Shown piece by piece: positions 33,835 to 43,054 of a stretch of 64,000 nucleotides of DNA. The position numbers and the translations under genes are program-made. The notes under the pieces were generated by a model. It made no database searches, was not told where the DNA came from, and was given only the letters and a program-made list of their open reading frames with translations. Each line of letters starts with the position of its first letter. Position 1 is the first letter of the stretch. Source of the stretch: Emticicia aquatica (GTDB lineage Bacteria > Bacteroidota > Bacteroidia > Cytophagales > Spirosomataceae); assembly GCF_923079645.1 (NCBI RefSeq), contig NZ_CAKLPY010000001.1, positions 1,054,001-1,118,000 of the forward strand, read 5' to 3'.

Positions 33835-35067
33835 TTAAATAGTTTTGGGCATTCGAGTTTGAATAACGATTGCCGATATAATGGTGATAATTCCAATCAA
33901 AATAACGGCGTATTGCATGCCGAAAATATCGGCAATTATGCCTGAAATAATCGCTCCAAAAGCGTAGCCTAAATCTCGCCAAAGTCTAAAGATTCCTATA
34001 CTTTCTGCTCGTTGATTAGGATTTGTAAATGTGGCAATTGTTGATAAAAACGTAGGATAAACTAAGGCTGTGCCAATGCCTAAAAAAGCAGATAAAATGG
34101 TTAATACATAAAAATTCTTTGCGAAAACCAATAAAACAATAGCAATTCCTTGCACTAACATTCCCCAAAAAAGCATTTTTTTCTTAGAATAAATATCCGA
34201 CATTTTTCCTGTGAAAAGCTGTCCAATGCCCCAAAAAGTTGGGTAAATAGCGGTAATAATGCCAATATCCTGATTATTTAGCTTTAATTGTAATAATAAA
34301 ATTGGCAAAAATCCCCAAATCATCCCATCGTTTAGATTATTGATAAGACCTGCCTGTGTAACTGAACTCAATGTTTTATCGGAAAATGTAGTTGTCATAA
34401 ATACATTTTCAGAAGTAGTAATTCTTGAATTTTTTGTTTCTTTCAAAACAAATTTTTTGGTGTCTTTCACCCAAATAATGCTTAATAAAAGCCCTAAAAT
34501 AGAAATAACGATGCCTATATAAAATGGATAAGGTCGAACCCCATATTTTTCGGCAATATACCCTGTTAAGAATGCAACAATTCCTATTGCCAAATAACCA
34601 GCAAATTCATTGATTCCCATTGCGAGACCTCGTTGTTTCTCACCGACCAAATCCATTTTCATCACTACTGTACTGCTCCAAGTAAGTCCCTGACTAATAC
34701 CCAGCAGCATATTTGCCACAATAATCCATGACCAGCTATTGGCATAAATAATGATAATAGGAATCGGCAATGCCAAGAGCCAACCGATTATCAAGAGGTT
34801 TTTCCGTCCTATTTTATTAGCTAAACGTCCAGTAAAATAATTGGCAATGGCTTTTGTGATGCCAAAAGCAATGATAAAAGAAAGTATTGCTGATTTTGAA
34901 GATAAACCAAATTCGGTTTCGGCTAATTGTGGAATAATTGAACGTTCTAAACCTACCATTCCGCCCACAAAAGCATTCAGAATGACCAACAAACCAAACT
35001 GTTGCCAATTTTCTTTAAGCCCTAATATAACTGAGATGTTTTGAGTGTTTGTTTTGTTAACTTCCAT
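33835..35067 (-). CDS. Major facilitator superfamily transporter
   Basis: The 410-residue protein has 12 predicted membrane segments and the MFS motif A-like loop (YFTGRLANKIGRKNLLIIG) after segment 2, with a second copy (LFTGKMSDIYSKKKMLFWG) after segment 8. The pattern fits a drug or metabolite efflux carrier. The gene lies downstream of a Crp/Fnr gene on the same strand with a 65-nt gap, and that regulator probably controls it. No obvious link to sulfur chemistry can be read from it. Confidence 0.85.
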   Translation of the reverse strand: MEVNKTNTQNISVILGLKENWQQFGLLVILNAFVGGMVGLERSIIPQLAETEFGLSSKSAILSFIIAFGITKAIANYFTGRLANKIGRKNLLIIGWLLALPIPIIIIYANSWSWIIVANMLLGISQGLTWSSTVVMKMDLVGEKQRGLAMGINEFAGYLAIGIVAFLTGYIAEKYGVRPYPFYIGIVISILGLLLSIIWVKDTKKFVLKETKNSRITTSENVFMTTTFSDKTLSSVTQAGLINNLNDGMIWGFLPILLLQLKLNNQDIGIITAIYPTFWGIGQLFTGKMSDIYSKKKMLFWGMLVQGIAIVLLVFAKNFYVLTILSAFLGIGTALVYPTFLSTIATFTNPNQRAESIGIFRLWRDLGYAFGAIISGIIADIFGMQYAVILIGIITIISAIVIQTRMPKTI

Positions 35068-35132
35068 TTTGCATATATTTTATGCAAAGGTAGATGCACT
35101 CTTTTTAGCAAAATTTATCATAAGATAAATAA

Positions 35133-35696
35133 TCAGCGTATACCCCTGATGCGGCTAAGGCTCACTTGTGTGATGCCCAAATAGGAAGCGATATATTTTA
35201 AAGGAACTCTTTGTAGTACATTTGGACTTTCTTTCAACAAAGCATTGTAACGTTCTTCGGCAGAATGAAATTGAATACTTTCTACTCGATTGACGGTGTC
35301 AACATAAGCTGCTTCAAATATCTTTCTGAACAAACGCTCTATTTCGGGAAATTTATCGTAGAGTTCAAATAGTTTCGGAGAATTGATGCCAATTAGTTCC
35401 GAATCCTCAATCATTTGAATGGCTTTACGAGAAGGTTTTCCAGTAAACAAACTTTCGACCCGTGCAATGATGGCATTTTCAAAAGCAAAACACTCAGTTA
35501 TTTCAATTTCATCTTTATAATAGTAGATGCGAGCTACGCCTTTTTTTATAAAATAAATTGTGCGGCAAGTATGCCCGATTGATTGTAAATCTTGGTTTTT
35601 CTTAATAATTACAGGCTTACATATTTCAGAAATTGCCTTGTTTGCTTCTTCTGAAAGGGTATTGTATTTGTTGAAATATGTGATTAGGTTATTCAC
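35133..35696 (-). CDS. Crp/Fnr-family regulator (third)
   Basis: The 187-residue protein is a shorter Bacteroidota-type Crp/Fnr homologue: a cNMP-binding-like domain (about 25-120) and a C-terminal HTH with LKYIASYLGITQVSLSRIRG. Unlike the other two, its recognition helix reads TQVSLSRIR, so it should read a different DNA site. It is adjacent to and oriented with the MFS gene, which is its likely target. The 35697-35934 gap upstream is very AT-rich and shows no gene. Confidence 0.82.
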   Translation of the reverse strand: MNNLITYFNKYNTLSEEANKAISEICKPVIIKKNQDLQSIGHTCRTIYFIKKGVARIYYYKDEIEITECFAFENAIIARVESLFTGKPSRKAIQMIEDSELIGINSPKLFELYDKFPEIERLFRKIFEAAYVDTVNRVESIQFHSAEERYNALLKESPNVLQRVPLKYIASYLGITQVSLSRIRGIR

Positions 35697-35934
35697 TATT
35701 TATCTAATAAGATTACAATATTCAAGATATTAAGTTATTTGCATTTATTACAGATATTTTGAATATATCCATCTAATATGTGTAAATCGTAAAATAAGAT
35801 AAATTAATTCAAAAATAATTTTTGTCTCTAAAAAAAGATAAGAAGATTGTAAGTAACTACATAGTGGTTAGTATAAAAAGAGATACTTACGAAACCTTAG
35901 TTAATCCGATAAAATGTTTGTAAAATCAAAAACA

Positions 35935-36727
35935 ATGATAGAAAATCGTAAGTTTTTATATTGTTGTTACACTTTCATTCTTACAGGCAGCGTGCCATCG
36001 GGCAGAAATACGATACTATTTATGTCAGTACCGAAAGTACGACGTATTTGATGAACCGATAAGCTTATTCAACTTGGGTAGCAAAGACTATGAAGCCAAA
36101 GCCGACTACCCTCATATTCTTTTCATTCGAGCCAGAACAACTTTGGCCAAACGAAGTACGATTGTAGTAACGCACGGCGATGAGATATTGACGGCTTACA
36201 TTGCCTTCAAAATGAACTCGCAGGTCTTTTATGATTTCCGAAAAAAGCAATTACCGAAAGAAGAAATTATAGAGAATACTGAGCAAAAGCAAATAGAAAA
36301 TAAGCTCAAATGCATGACAAGCCTGCCAAGAAATATCAAAATTGAAGCTAAAAAGCAACAAATTGAATTTAATTTATTGAATTTGTACAATGGCAATGAA
36401 GCAACCTTTTTGAGATTTTCGCTCCAAAATCAGAGTAGTATTATCTATGATTTAGACTATGTGAGTTTTACCTATATCGAAAAACGTAAACGCATGACCA
36501 AAAGGATAAATACATTGAATGGTGGTTTACAAGAAGTTGAACCGCTGATAAAAGTCGAAAAATTACTCACCGAATCGGGTAAAAGCAATGAGTATTTGTA
36601 TGCTTTACCGCTATATTCTACTACTAAAGATGGCTTGTTACAAGTAATTTTTAGAGAAAAAGCTGGTTTGCGAAGTATCATCATTGAGATTCCCTTCAAG
36701 AAAATCCTTCGTGCAGAACTTTTTTAG
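35935..36727 (+). pseudogene. traN: Conjugative transposon protein TraN, frameshifted
   Basis: The intact part (from about 36050) matches the DUF4138/TraN family: DEPISLFNLGSKDYEAK onward. Two further pieces of the N-terminus are in other frames: TIYVSTESTTYL (ending about 36047) and a possible leader at ATG 35935. At least two frame changes therefore occur, near 35985 and 36047. TraN is an outer-membrane-linked component of the Bacteroidetes conjugation apparatus. The gene is one of five broken genes in a row here. Confidence 0.75.
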
Positions 36728-36774
36728 TTGGTCAAAATTTTCAATACTACCATTTCAAAACGAATTATAAAACT

Positions 36775-37887
36775 ATGTCTTCAGCCAATAGATTAGAAGA
36801 AAATCAAGAAGCCCAAAAGGAAGTTGGAATTCATCATAAACCAATACTGAGCAGATTTGCCAAAATCAAAGTTTTCTTGAAAAAAACTGGGCTGTATTGT
36901 TGATTTTAGTATTAATAATTATCTCATATATTGGTTTGCAAGCGGCTAAAAATGGCTTACAATCAAAAGCAAGGGAGCAAGCAGATTTCAAAGCTGGGGA
37001 AACGCCCGATTTAGTAAAGGATAACAAAGCAAAGGAGGAAGCTCAGACAAAAATTGATAGAGTTGGTGCGGCTGAAGGCAATAATCAAACTGATGAAACT
37101 AAACCATTGGAAGCAGATACTACCCAATTTGTGCGGTTTTTGATGTCAGATGCTTATAAAAAAACACAATACAATGAAGAAGGTTGCAATTGTAAAACAA
37201 GATACTATCAAGATTATAGAGAAAAATGATGTTAGGGCTGCAAAACCAATGTATAACACTCAAGTTTTCGCAGCAAAAATCAAAAGGGAGAAAATTAAGG
37301 TTTCAAAAAATGAAATCATACCAGAAACTGATGGATTCAATACAGTTGTAGTTTCATCAAAAAAGTAGGTTGAAAATACAACAAATATGGAATTTACATC
37401 ACCCAAACGCTATTATAAAGCGGTAGTTTATGGCAATCAAACGGTCAGGAGTGGTTCACAAGTTCGGATAAGGTTATTAGAATCGCTCATAGTGGATGGA
37501 CAAACAATTCCCCCAAATAGCCTGTGTACAAGAATTGCCATACTTGGGTCAAACCGAGTGGCTATTGCTCTTACCTCGGTCCAAGTTCATGGACAACAAA
37601 TGAGTATCAAAAGCATCGTTTTCGATAAAGATTTATTGCCAGGTATTGCCTTTACCAATGAAAGTGAGGTAAAACAAAGTATTCGCCAACAACGCAATTC
37701 GGGTATTGACCAAGCCAACAATGATGTTATTAATAACATTCCACAAATCGGCGGTACAGCAGGTGCAGCTCTATCAACAGGAGTTGGCGTAATAAATGGA
37801 ATTTCTAAGAGTATTCGCTATGGTGGTGAGAAATACATTGGTGAAATCACCTTAGAAGAAGGTTACAGAGTATTTATTCAACAGTAA
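36775..37887 (+). pseudogene. traM: Conjugative transposon protein TraM, multiply disrupted
   Basis: Pieces in order: a 42-codon N-terminus from ATG 36775; a frame change in an A7 run near 36885 leading to the membrane segment LLILVLIIISYIGL; a second frame change near 37190; an in-frame TAG at 37366-37368; then the well-conserved C-terminal DUF3714 domain (37387-37887, KAVVYGNQTVRSGSQVRIRLLE). TraM is part of the mating-pair apparatus of Bacteroidetes conjugative transposons. Three independent lesions show long-term decay. Confidence 0.78.
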
Positions 37888-37907
37888 TTTAAACCAAACA
37901 AAATCTT

Positions 37908-38707
37908 ATGAAAACACGCTTTTTAATTTTATTCCTATTGATTGGAAAAATTAGTTTTGCCCAGATTCCAAGCATTGACCTAACGGCAATTCAACGATTA
38001 ATTGAATTGAAAAATACCGTTGCTACCTTGAAAAAAGGTTTAGCACTCCAAAAAAACATTGATACTAACACAATGGGCGACGAAGCCAACTCAACTGCTC
38101 TCGTAGAAGCACAAGGTAAAATCGAAGATTTTTTAAGAGATAGCGATGAATACATTCGTTTATCGTTTAATAATACTGCTTATAGCGATTTGAATAATTT
38201 GAGTCGTTTTAGCCAAAATTTGAAAAGTAATATCTCCAATAACCTGAATAGTAGTACTTGGAAAGTAAATGATTTACAAGTTTATTTGATGAGACAAACT
38301 ACTCAGCCAATAGTGGTTCGGAATTTTATGATGCCCTCACTAAAGGTATTTCGTTGGATAATAAGCAAGGTACGAATACCATTAATGGCTACTATGACAA
38401 TCTGAGTAAACTTTATAATCGCCAATATGCTCTGCAAACGGTTATGCAGAAAAAGAAAATTCAACAAGCTTTGACTTACTACAAAATGGCTGATGAATTG
38501 GAAGCAAAAGCAATGGCACTAAACGAAGGAATGAAAAGCCAAACAGCAGGTAAACCTTTCAGTTTACAAAACAAAGGGGTGTTTGGACTTAATAAATCCA
38601 CTAATGCTGGCGGATTATTTGATGATTTATTTTCATCTAATTCGGTGGAATTACCCAATTTTACTTCGTCTGGAGTAATTAAGGTGAATGGGCAAAATTA
38701 TGTATAA
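37908..38707 (+). pseudogene. Conjugal transfer periplasmic protein (VirB5/TrbJ-like), frameshifted
   Basis: A signal peptide (FLILFLLIGKISFAQ) starts a helical, coiled-coil-like protein. The first frame runs to 38405 but loses sense after about 38295. The other frame resumes with TNYSANSGSEFYDALTKG and continues to 38707. Without the shift the product would be about 266 residues. The helical pattern and context next to TraM fit a VirB5/TrbJ-type pilus-associated protein; the family call is tentative. Confidence 0.55.
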
Positions 38708-38710
38708 TTG

Positions 38711-39148
38711 ATGGCAAATCCTTTTGGACTCATTGGCTCACTGTTCAAAGGAGGGTCAAAAACATCCCAAGTGTATTTAGATGAAATAATTAAACAGAGA
38801 ATAGAAGCAAAAGTACAAAATCAAGCCAATGCCGTACAAACCGAAATCTGCAATAATATCCTAAAAACTGTCTTCGAGGGTAAGGATGAAAATTATTCGG
38901 AGCTTTTGAATAGCCTTAATTTCACCTGAAGTAGTTTCAGCACAAAATCGGGTTTACGTATAAGCACAGGCGAACGCATTGCAGGAAATAAATTCTCTAT
39001 TGATTTAATCACTAAGACCCAAGAACTCAGAGAAAAAGCAGATGCTCTGGTACTCGAAGCTTTAAAACGCACTGATGAACAAAAACAGTTGGATGCGGTT
39101 TGGCAAAAGGAAATGATTAGAAAATCGCTAATCAAGATGACTTTATGA
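38711..39148 (+). pseudogene. Helical hypothetical protein interrupted by an in-frame stop
   Basis: From ATG 38711 the frame stops at TGA 38927-38929 and then continues in the same frame for 73 codons (SSFSTKSGLRISTGERIAG through to MIRKSLIKMTL) to 39146-39148. The continuing sequence is strongly helical and charged, as is the first part. The stop overlaps the start of the next gene (ATGA at 39145), a normal operon junction. Its position suggests a transfer-region gene; no name can be given. Confidence 0.55.
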
Positions 39149-39536
39149 GAAAAATAGCACTCATTACCCAAATTGTTGTTGCACTAAGCTGTTTCTCTTG
39201 TCAAGAAAACCCTGAAGGTGTTATGTTAGAGTATTTCAAAGTAGCAAATGAAGTAGTCAATAGCGATACCATTGAAGTGGATTATTTACACCAACATTTG
39301 TCAAAACGAGCTAAGAGAATGATTGATTCGTTACCACTTTTGATGCCATATAGTTTACTATCACTCACAAAAAAAGGGACATTGGCAATTGCTGAAATAA
39401 AAGACCAACAATCCATCACGAAAGACTCAGTTGTTTTAATGTTGATTTGATTTACATCGGAGGGAATGTTTGTACTATTCAACAAGCAATGGTCTTTGAA
39501 AATAATGCGTGGAAACTAAGTATTTCCACCAAATAA
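39145..39536 (+). pseudogene. Putative lipoprotein, frameshifted near the C-terminus
   Basis: The N-terminus (MRKIALITQIVVALSCFSC) looks like a lipoprotein signal with the cysteine at residue 19. The frame ends at 39450, but another frame continues the sense from about 39440 (DLIYIGGNVCTIQQAMVFENNAWKLSI) to TAA 39534-39536. The whole resembles small NTF2-like secreted proteins. It completes a run of five damaged genes. Confidence 0.55.
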
Positions 39537-39665
39537 ATGTTATTTTATTTAGAATAAAAATCAAAAAAATGCTCGGTTTTACTGGGTGTTTTTTTGAAAT
39601 AATTTTCAAATTAATACACTTATTGCATTGTATTTGTAAAATAAACATTGACAACTCTAAATAAA

Positions 39666-39890
39666 ATGACATTACCTACCAAAACATCGGCCTTAGATGC
39701 GATTAAAATATATGAAACAATTTATAAGGAAGTGCCTTCAATGATAGATGCCAGCCCAGAACCACTGACCTTTTGGGCAACAGTATTAGGTTTATCCAAC
39801 TCGGCAGTTTCCAACAAGAAAAAAGGGAGAAGAGACTGGAAAGCCAGTGAAATAAAAAACGTACTGAAAGCACTAAAAAAAGACACTTGA
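39666..39890 (+). CDS. Small hypothetical protein, possibly HTH
   Basis: The 74-residue product has a short pattern resembling a helix-turn-helix (LGLSNSAVSNKKKGRRDW). An upstream TTG (39648) is possible, but ATG 39666 is better. It lies between the transfer-gene remnants and the integrase remnant and overlaps the latter in another frame (39877-39890). It may be an element-borne regulator or itself a fragment. Confidence 0.4.
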   Translation: MTLPTKTSALDAIKIYETIYKEVPSMIDASPEPLTFWATVLGLSNSAVSNKKKGRRDWKASEIKNVLKALKKDT

Positions 39891-40386
39891 TTTATGGCTT
39901 TTTTCATACTTAGGCAATGGAATGAATTTTACTGATATCATCCACTTAACCTGGCAAGATATAAATGATGATAAAATCTTGTTTCAAAGACAGAAAACGA
40001 TGAAAAGTAATACGGATATTTCGGTGAGAATAAATGATACTATGAGAGAGGTATTAGACCGATGGGCAAATAAGCAAAAAAATGAGAAAGACTTTGTATT
40101 TCCCTTTCTGGTCGGTATTAATTCACTTGAAAAACGTAAAGCTGAAGTGCATCAAGTCGTTAAAGTAACTAATCACTGTATGAACCAGATTGGGGCTAAG
40201 TTAGGAATAAAAGAAAAACTCAATACTTATGTTGCACGTCATAGCTCAGCTACGAGATTATTAAGAAGCAATGCTCCTTTGGCAATGATAAAAGAAAAAT
40301 TAGGACATAAAAAGTTTTCTACAACTGAAAGTTATTTGGGGAGTTTTGAAAAAGAAGTAGAAGACAAATATTTAGATAAATTGTGA
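39877..40386 (+). pseudogene. Tyrosine integrase, C-terminal catalytic part only
   Basis: The frame is open from 39877 (after a stop at 39874) and reads DLWLFSYLGNGMNFTDIIHLTWQDI, the usual start of the catalytic domain in Bacteroidetes transposon integrases. The strand-turn lysine (FQRQKT), the ARHSSATRLL arginine/histidine box, GHKKFSTTESYLG with the tyrosine nucleophile, and the C-terminus are present. The N-terminal arm and core-binding domains are absent. It ends 106 bp from tRNA-Asn, the kind of place these elements insert. Confidence 0.75.
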
Positions 40387-40441
40387 TTTGCCGAATTTGT
40401 AGTGAGACTTGTAGTGAGACCAATTTTTTAAGGCATAAAAA

Positions 40442-40469
40442 AAAGAGCTACATTTTATTGTAACTCTTT
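40442..40469 (+). terminator. Hairpin after the integrase remnant
   Basis: Arms 40442-40452 and 40459-40469 pair over 11 positions with one mismatch, preceded by an A-run and ending in T-rich sequence. Confidence 0.6.
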
Positions 40470-40491
40470 GATTATAAAGCTTTTAACTCTG

Positions 40492-40565
40492 CTCCCGAAG
40501 CTGGGCTCGAACCAGCGACCCTCTGATTAACAGTCAGATGCTCTAACCGACTGAGCTATTCGGGA
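40492..40565 (-). tRNA. tRNA-Asn (GTT)
   Basis: Read on the - strand, a 7-bp acceptor stem (TCCCGAA with TTCGGGA), a D-arm with AGCTCAGTCGGTTAGAGC, anticodon loop CTGTTAA (anticodon GTT), a variable loop, and the T-arm GGTTCGAGCC give a complete cloverleaf, discriminator G at 40492. CCA is not encoded. The integrase remnant is on its 3' side. Confidence 0.95.
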
Positions 40566-40719
40566 ATCCTATTTTTGAATTAGATTTTGGTCTTCATTTC
40601 TTCGTTCCGAAATCATAATGCAAAGGTAAGGGTTTTATTTTTTGTTGTCAATAAAAAAATAAAATATTTTTTTACTTTTTTATCTTAATAAACAATGTTT
40701 TAAGTCATAATATTGATAA

Positions 40720-41028
40720 TCAATGCTTTGCACGTTCTAAAATTAAATCTTTTATTTTTCGTGCATCAGACTTAACAAAGTTTTGAATCAAAATTTCTTG
40801 CTCTCTTGCTCTTGCTTTTATTCTGATTGTTGAAAAAAAGATGCCAGAGTCGATTTCTACTCCTGCAATATCATTGTAGAAAACAAAATTTTCACTACTT
40901 CTAAAAACTTTTCTCTCTTTGAATGTAACGCCTTTTTCGCTGAAAATAACTTCATCGGGCAATAATGGATTTTTAAGTGTACTTGCTGAAAATCTTTCGT
41001 TCATATCTTTAAAAGTTTGAATGTTCAA
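40720..41028 (-). CDS. Small PH-like domain protein
   Basis: The 102-residue protein resembles bacterial PH domains (bPH): alternating strands (FSEKGVTFKERKVFRSSENFVFYNDIAGVEI) and a C-terminal amphipathic helix. The stop/start overlap with rsmG (4 nt) suggests they are co-transcribed. Function unknown. Confidence 0.6.
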   Translation of the reverse strand: MNIQTFKDMNERFSASTLKNPLLPDEVIFSEKGVTFKERKVFRSSENFVFYNDIAGVEIDSGIFFSTIRIKARAREQEILIQNFVKSDARKIKDLILERAKH

Positions 41029-41657
41029 AATGGTACGTGTACTACTTTCTTGGTTTCAAAAAAATCTTCACTAAAATAGTCGGATAAATTATATAAGGTA
41101 TATTCTCCGCCAAATTCGGCCAACTCTTCTTCTAAATCACCACCTTTTAAGTATAAAATGCCATTTTTTAGGTCATTAAATTGATTTTTTGTTACTTTAT
41201 TCAATACCCAACCATAAAATGGCTTTAGCCGTGTTACAGCTCTGCTTATAATAAAATCGTAGTCACTTAGTACGTTTTCTGCTCTTTCATGCTGAGCTGT
41301 GAGATTTGTCAGACCAATCGCTTGTGCGACTTCTGTAACAACTTTTATTTTTTTTCCGATAGAATCAACCAAATGAAACTGACATTCTGGAAATAAAATA
41401 GCCAAAGGAATACCAGGAAAACCTCCACCTGTACCTACATCTAAAATTTCTGTACCTGGTTTGAATGACATTACCTTTGCAATCCCTAATGAATGAAGCA
41501 CGTGTTTTTCGTAAAGATTTTCAATATCTTGCCTTGAAACAACATTGATTTGGGCATTCCAAAAACTATATAATTCCTGTAATTGCCCAAATTGATGCAA
41601 TTGCTTCTCTGTAATACTAGGAAAATATTTTGTTATGATATTTATTGTTGACTGCAT
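41025..41657 (-). CDS. rsmG: 16S rRNA (guanine527-N7)-methyltransferase RsmG
   Basis: The 210-residue protein has the GidB/RsmG pattern: NVVSRQDIENLYEKHVLHSL, the SAM-binding ILDVGTGGGFPGIPLAI loop, and the later ISRAVTRLKPFYGW. It methylates G527 of 16S rRNA in the decoding region of the small subunit. Its length is typical of the family. It is followed by a small PH-like gene. Confidence 0.93.
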   Translation of the reverse strand: MQSTINIITKYFPSITEKQLHQFGQLQELYSFWNAQINVVSRQDIENLYEKHVLHSLGIAKVMSFKPGTEILDVGTGGGFPGIPLAILFPECQFHLVDSIGKKIKVVTEVAQAIGLTNLTAQHERAENVLSDYDFIISRAVTRLKPFYGWVLNKVTKNQFNDLKNGILYLKGGDLEEELAEFGGEYTLYNLSDYFSEDFFETKKVVHVPF

Positions 41658-41699
41658 TTTAGCTTAGTTTGAATGACAGCAAGTTATACGCTTGCTTTA

Positions 41700-42926
41700 C
41701 TAACGCCATTTGATTTTTTTAGGATTAGTAAAAATAGTTACGAGTCCAAAAATTAGATAATAACCAGCATAGAGCATATCATAATATGGTATTCTCCATG
41801 AACTAATGGTAGAATTGAGCTTTTTATTGGCTTTTGCCAAAACAATCCATCTAATGAATAACCAAAAGAAAAATACAAAGGTTATCAAACGCATCCAATC
41901 ATTATACAAATAAAAATCTTGTAGATTGTTATCATCTAATAAGTAAGTAGGAATTCTTGACCATTCTGGAGCTTCAAACCAATCAGGTTTTACGAAAAAT
42001 GCTGGTAAAAACCAAAGCCAACAAATTAAATGACTGGCTGCTAATAAACCTAGCGATATTTTATCACGAAGTTTATATCGTTTACCAACCGAAAGATGGC
42101 GGCGTTTTTGTGTAACCCAGTCTCCCCAAGTTTTCTTCGGAACTGAAATTGTATGAGCGTTTGCATCAATGCAAATAGCAACGTTTTCATTATTTGAGGC
42201 TTCATTGACAAATAAATCATCATCACCACCCAAAAGTCCATGGTGGCTGGCAAATCCATTTGTTACCCAAAATAATTCTCGACGATACATTAAGTTTCTA
42301 CCAATACCCATGTAAGGCATTTTTGCTAAAGCAAAAGATAGGTATTGAATAGCCGTTTGAAAAGTTTCGTATCGAATTAAAGAATTAAGTCGAGAATTTT
42401 CAAATTGATATGGAGAAAAGCCCAGTACAACATCTTTACTTTGCGTCATTTGTGCAACCATTGTATCAATCCAAAATTCGCTAGTCGGGCGGCAATCGGC
42501 ATCTGTTAGCAAAATAATTTCTTTGCTAGCTTTCTTGATACCCATTGTTACTGCATATTTTTTGGCTGTAAAATGCGAGGGTAAACTTTCAATTCTTACA
42601 AAATTCACTTTTTTATATCCACCTTCATTGAAAAGTAAATAATCATAAGTTCCATCTACTGAGCGGTCATCAGCAACAATTATCTCAAAATTTGGATATT
42701 GTTGTGCTTCAAGTAACGGAAGTAATTCTTTAAGATTTTCTAATTCATTCCAAGCTGCCACAACAACCGAAACACTTGGCTTTGTTTTTTGCTCTGATTC
42801 TGGCTCTGATTCTGGCTCAATATCGTTGTGCGAAAGCAAACGACTGAAAATTCCAAGAATATACGCAAGTTGAACAACTATAGCAGTAAAAAAAATAAAC
42901 GGTAGTAAATAGTGCCAAAACACCAT
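41700..42926 (-). CDS. Family 2 glycosyltransferase, membrane-bound
   Basis: The 408-residue protein has an N-terminal membrane segment, a GT2 catalytic domain (VVVAAWNELENLKELLPLL; metal-binding DADC; GGDDDLFVNEA), a Q/RxxRW-like region (WVTQKRRHLSVGKRYKL), and three C-terminal membrane segments. It probably extends a polysaccharide or adds sugar to lipid at the inner membrane. I use ATG 42926; the longer frame to 42965 is not needed. It stands alone between rsmG and tgt, so no pathway can be deduced. Confidence 0.85.
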   Translation of the reverse strand: MVFWHYLLPFIFFTAIVVQLAYILGIFSRLLSHNDIEPESEPESEQKTKPSVSVVVAAWNELENLKELLPLLEAQQYPNFEIIVADDRSVDGTYDYLLFNEGGYKKVNFVRIESLPSHFTAKKYAVTMGIKKASKEIILLTDADCRPTSEFWIDTMVAQMTQSKDVVLGFSPYQFENSRLNSLIRYETFQTAIQYLSFALAKMPYMGIGRNLMYRRELFWVTNGFASHHGLLGGDDDLFVNEASNNENVAICIDANAHTISVPKKTWGDWVTQKRRHLSVGKRYKLRDKISLGLLAASHLICWLWFLPAFFVKPDWFEAPEWSRIPTYLLDDNNLQDFYLYNDWMRLITFVFFFWLFIRWIVLAKANKKLNSTISSWRIPYYDMLYAGYYLIFGLVTIFTNPKKIKWR

Positions 42927-43054
42927 GTAAATGCGATTTAGGTGAAATATTGTGCAAATATACAAACCTTCAACGAAAGGAAGAGATAGTTGGGGCTAAA
43001 AAAATCAATCAATAAATACTTGTATTAGCCAAAATGAAGGTTGAAATTTGTTGT

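Noticed and set aside
35697..35934. Search for a second copy of the tRNA-Asn 3' end (attachment site) on the far side of the transfer-gene remnant
   Set aside because: No matching stretch was found in this region by eye, so I do not claim att sites.
35935..39540. Sequencing errors as explanation of the many frame changes
   Set aside because: The lesions include in-frame stop codons (37366, 38927) as well as frame changes and are limited to this stretch, while the other genes of the window are intact.
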